A DNA stretch of 64,000 nucleotides from Lysobacter sp. TY2-98 (lineage in GTDB: Bacteria; Pseudomonadota; Gammaproteobacteria; Xanthomonadales; Xanthomonadaceae). Made by a program: the position numbers and the translations under genes. Below, in pieces: positions 62,008-64,000 of this stretch. The stretch's first letter is position 1, and each line of letters starts with the position of its first letter. Below the pieces are notes generated by a model. That model was given only the letters and a program-made list of their open reading frames with translations. It did no database searches and had not been told where the DNA came from. The DNA is taken from the NCBI RefSeq assembly GCF_003367355.1, contig NZ_CP031413.1, positions 2,870,001 to 2,934,000 on the forward strand, in the 5' to 3' direction.

Positions 62008-63174
62008 GTGCGGCAGTTGGGACGGGTAATGCGGACGGGCCTCGCGGTCGCCATCGTGCTGCTGCTGGCGGCCTGTGACGCGGCACCGCCCCCCGCGACG
62101 CATGCCCCGGTCACGCTGGGCGACAACGCCGTCGCGCCGATGCCGGCGGGCGACGACCCGCTGCCGCAGCCGAACGACGACCTCACCGGTACGCACTGGC
62201 CCGCCGCCCGCGTCGAGCGGGGTCTCGCCGAAGTCAGCTGCGAACGCGACGACAGCGACGACGCACCGCGCGCCCTCGATTCGCTCGAGTTCTATCCGCT
62301 CTACGACGCGCTCGCGTCGTGTGCATCGACCGGTCTGGTGCGCCTGCACTACAGCGGCCGCATCGATGGCGGCTTCACCGAACTGATGCGCCGCGTCTCC
62401 GCGATGGCGCAGCGCATGGATCTGCCGGAACGCCTGCTCGACATCGATTCCGCCGGCGGTCACGTCGAAGAGGCGATCCGCGCCGGCGATGCGCTCGCCG
62501 ACGCGAAGTGGACGGTGCGGGTCAAGAAGGACGCGAACTGCCTGTCGGCCTGCGTGCTCGTGCTCGCGGCGGCGGACGATCGCATCGTTCACGGCAATGT
62601 CGGCGTGCATCGCCTGATGCGTGATCGCTCGAATGCCACGTCGCGCAGCGAACTCAACGACGAACTGCGCAACGTCAATGCCATGGTGCGCGACTACTTC
62701 GAACGTCACGGCGTCGCGCTCGCCGTCGCTGACCTGATGATGACGGTGCCGAATCGTCGCCTGCGCCTGCTCACGCCGGACGAACTCGACGAATACGGCC
62801 TGGTCGGTCGCAACGCCGCGCAGGACGATCTCGATCGCATCGTGATCCGCCGCAAGTGCGGCGAGGATTTCATGCGCCGTCGCGACGCCTTCCAGCGCCA
62901 GTTCGAGGCGCGCTGCGGCGTCGACGAAAAGCCGTGGGACGAAGTGACGCGTTGCGGCCTCGACCTGCGCGAGGCCTACGGCTTCCCGGATGCGAAATGC
63001 CCGGACGAGACGCCGCTCGCCGATGCGCAGCGACGTCTCGATCTCGAAGTCGCGCGACAGGCGGAACTGGCGGCGGCGACCGCGCGGACGGAATCGACCG
63101 CGGCCGCCGAAGGGCCGACAGTCGCCGAGACCACGCGGCCTGCGCACGGCGTCCCGTCGCGCGGCGCACCCTGA
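62008..63174 (+). CDS. Periplasmic ClpP/crotonase-fold lipoprotein (COG3904-like)
   Basis: A 388-residue lipoprotein: a GTG start with a perfect GGAGG Shine-Dalgarno sequence 7 nt upstream (61996-62000), hydrophobic segment TGLAVAIVLLLAAC and lipobox LAAC. The body has the ClpP-like signature LLDIDSAGGHVEEAIRAGDALADA (nucleophile Ser in SAGG) and NCLSACVLVLAAADDRIVHGNVGVHRL with the active-site His, as in the COG3904 'predicted periplasmic protein' group. It may be a peptidase or an inactive fold. An internal ATG at 62029 would also keep the lipobox, but the ribosome-binding site favours GTG. Confidence 0.78.
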   Translation: MRQLGRVMRTGLAVAIVLLLAACDAAPPPATHAPVTLGDNAVAPMPAGDDPLPQPNDDLTGTHWPAARVERGLAEVSCERDDSDDAPRALDSLEFYPLYDALASCASTGLVRLHYSGRIDGGFTELMRRVSAMAQRMDLPERLLDIDSAGGHVEEAIRAGDALADAKWTVRVKKDANCLSACVLVLAAADDRIVHGNVGVHRLMRDRSNATSRSELNDELRNVNAMVRDYFERHGVALAVADLMMTVPNRRLRLLTPDELDEYGLVGRNAAQDDLDRIVIRRKCGEDFMRRRDAFQRQFEARCGVDEKPWDEVTRCGLDLREAYGFPDAKCPDETPLADAQRRLDLEVARQAELAAATARTESTAAAEGPTVAETTRPAHGVPSRGAP

Positions 63175-63203
63175 TCGCTCCGATCTTGGAGGCTCAAAAT
63201 ATC

Positions 63204-63235
63204 GAAGGCCACGAGGCTTGCGCGTCGTGGCCTTC
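63204..63235. terminator. Bidirectional hairpin between the COG3904-like gene and uppP
   Basis: GAAGGCCACGA (63204-63214) pairs with TCGTGGCCTTC (63225-63235) between convergent genes. It is 30 nt after the plus-strand stop and about 20 nt past the uppP stop. On the minus strand it is followed by GATATTTT, which would make a modest terminator for uppP. Confidence 0.65.
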
Positions 63236-63255
63236 GTCATTGCGGATTCCGGGGA

Positions 63256-64000
63256 TCAGCTGCCGGTCGGCACCAGTGCGAGCAACGCGATACCGAGCAC
63301 CACGCGGTAGATCGCGAACGCGGTGAAGCGATGCGTCTGGATGTAGCGCAGCAGCCACTTCACCGACACGAAGGCGGTGATCGTGGACACCACGAAGGCG
63401 ATGCCGAGCGCACTCCAGTCTTCGCCGGCGACGCCGCCGTCCTTGATCAGGTGCAGCAGCTCGTAGCCCGTTGCCGCGAACATCGTCGGAATGCCGACCA
63501 GGAAAGCGAATTCCGTCGCCGCCGCGCGCGACGTCGTGCCGGCGAGCAACGCGACGAAGATCGTTGCCGCCGAACGCGACGTCCCCGGAAATACACCGGC
63601 GACGACCTGCGCGACGCCGACGAGCAAAGCGACCGTCCAGCTGATGGTCGTGCGCTCGCCGATCGCCGCCGCGCGCTTCGCCGCGAACACTTCCGCGATC
63701 ACCATCCACACCGCGCCGATCACCAGTGCCCACGCGACCGGCGTGACTTCGTCGGGCAGCTGGAAGCCGAGCTTCTTCACCACCAAGCCCAGCACGGCGG
63801 TCACCAGGAAAGCCGCGCCGAGCTTGATCGCATAGTCCCGCGCCGGCTGGCCGTGCACGTCGGCATTGCCGCGGCCGACGAACGACATCGCGAGCTGCCA
63901 CAGCCGTTCGCGGTAGATCGCGACCACGGCGAGGATTGCGCCGGCCTGGATCGCGATGTTGAAGAGATCCGAGCGATGCCCGAGCCAGCGCTCCGCGATC
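63256..64000 (-). CDS. uppP: Undecaprenyl-diphosphate phosphatase UppP/BacA, 5' end cut by the window
   Basis: The C-terminal 248 residues of UppP, an integral membrane phosphatase that recycles undecaprenyl pyrophosphate to the carrier lipid for peptidoglycan synthesis. The start codon lies beyond 64000; the frame is open to the window edge and reads RWLGHRSDLFNIAIQAGAIL, the conserved region following the first active-site motif. The second catalytic motif, PGTSRSAATIF, is present (around 63560-63590). About seven hydrophobic segments are visible. The missing piece should be about 20-30 residues. Confidence 0.93.
   Translation of the reverse strand, partial: IAERWLGHRSDLFNIAIQAGAILAVVAIYRERLWQLAMSFVGRGNADVHGQPARDYAIKLGAAFLVTAVLGLVVKKLGFQLPDEVTPVAWALVIGAVWMVIAEVFAAKRAAAIGERTTISWTVALLVGVAQVVAGVFPGTSRSAATIFVALLAGTTSRAAATEFAFLVGIPTMFAATGYELLHLIKDGGVAGEDWSALGIAFVVSTITAFVSVKWLLRYIQTHRFTAFAIYRVVLGIALLALVPTGS

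Overview
The window is a dense, GC-rich (roughly 68-70%) stretch of chromosome. It looks like a gammaproteobacterium of the Lysobacter/Xanthomonas group (Lysobacteraceae). The supporting signs are the strong G/C third-position codon bias, recCBD in that order, an mlaFEDCB operon ending in an mlaA-like gene, several probable leaderless starts (TANNNT 6-7 nt before ATG), and many small secreted proteins and lipoproteins. This placement is inference; no rRNA or other phylogenetic marker is present. I found no tRNA, rRNA, IS element, prophage or CRISPR array.

Layout. 1-4 kb: a TerC/Alx-type membrane protein behind a clear yybP-ykoY manganese riboswitch, an RlmI-like rRNA methyltransferase and RmuC. 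4.2-8.4 kb (minus): the lipid-asymmetry operon mlaF-E-D-C-B-mlaA. 8.7-17.3 kb: recC-recB-recD, joined by ATGA overlaps. 17.5-20 kb: a glycine-zipper protein, a hairpin-rich intergenic segment with a terminator, folE, and a flavodoxin-fold reductase with a cysteine cluster. 20-24.6 kb: a sulfur-metabolite neighbourhood with a class V PLP enzyme divergent from egtB-egtD and a thioredoxin-reductase-like flavoprotein. 24.6-27.7 kb: TspO, an MFS pump and topoisomerase IB.

27.7-32.6 kb (minus): a probable operon of a 2H-phosphoesterase-like protein, the MrfA-type helicase, the MrfB-type exonuclease and two tandem I78 inhibitor-like lipoproteins. 32.8-35.5 kb: an L,D-transpeptidase and a beta-propeller lipoprotein, convergent. 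35.6-39.3 kb: a giant indolepyruvate ferredoxin oxidoreductase. 39.5-43.4 kb: three secreted proteins (one with 21-residue repeats), a diacylglycerol-kinase-family enzyme and a metallophosphoesterase.

44-50.9 kb: a two-partner secretion pair. The TpsA exoprotein carries eight consecutive YDG repeats, each exactly 249 bp. 50.9-64 kb: a Ycf46-like AAA ATPase, SixA-YceI-phospholipase D, a small protein behind an inverted repeat, a PDZ protein, a hotdog thioesterase, an acyltransferase, a YheT-like hydrolase, a TPR protein, a PEBP-family protein, a periplasmic ClpP-fold protein and a 5'-truncated uppP.

Most of the window is core chromosome. The best leads are the egt/flavoprotein operon, the YDG-repeat exoprotein, the MrfAB/2H operon, the hairpin cluster at 18.0-18.2 kb, the inverted-repeat operator at 56.2 kb and the repeated leaderless promoter architecture.
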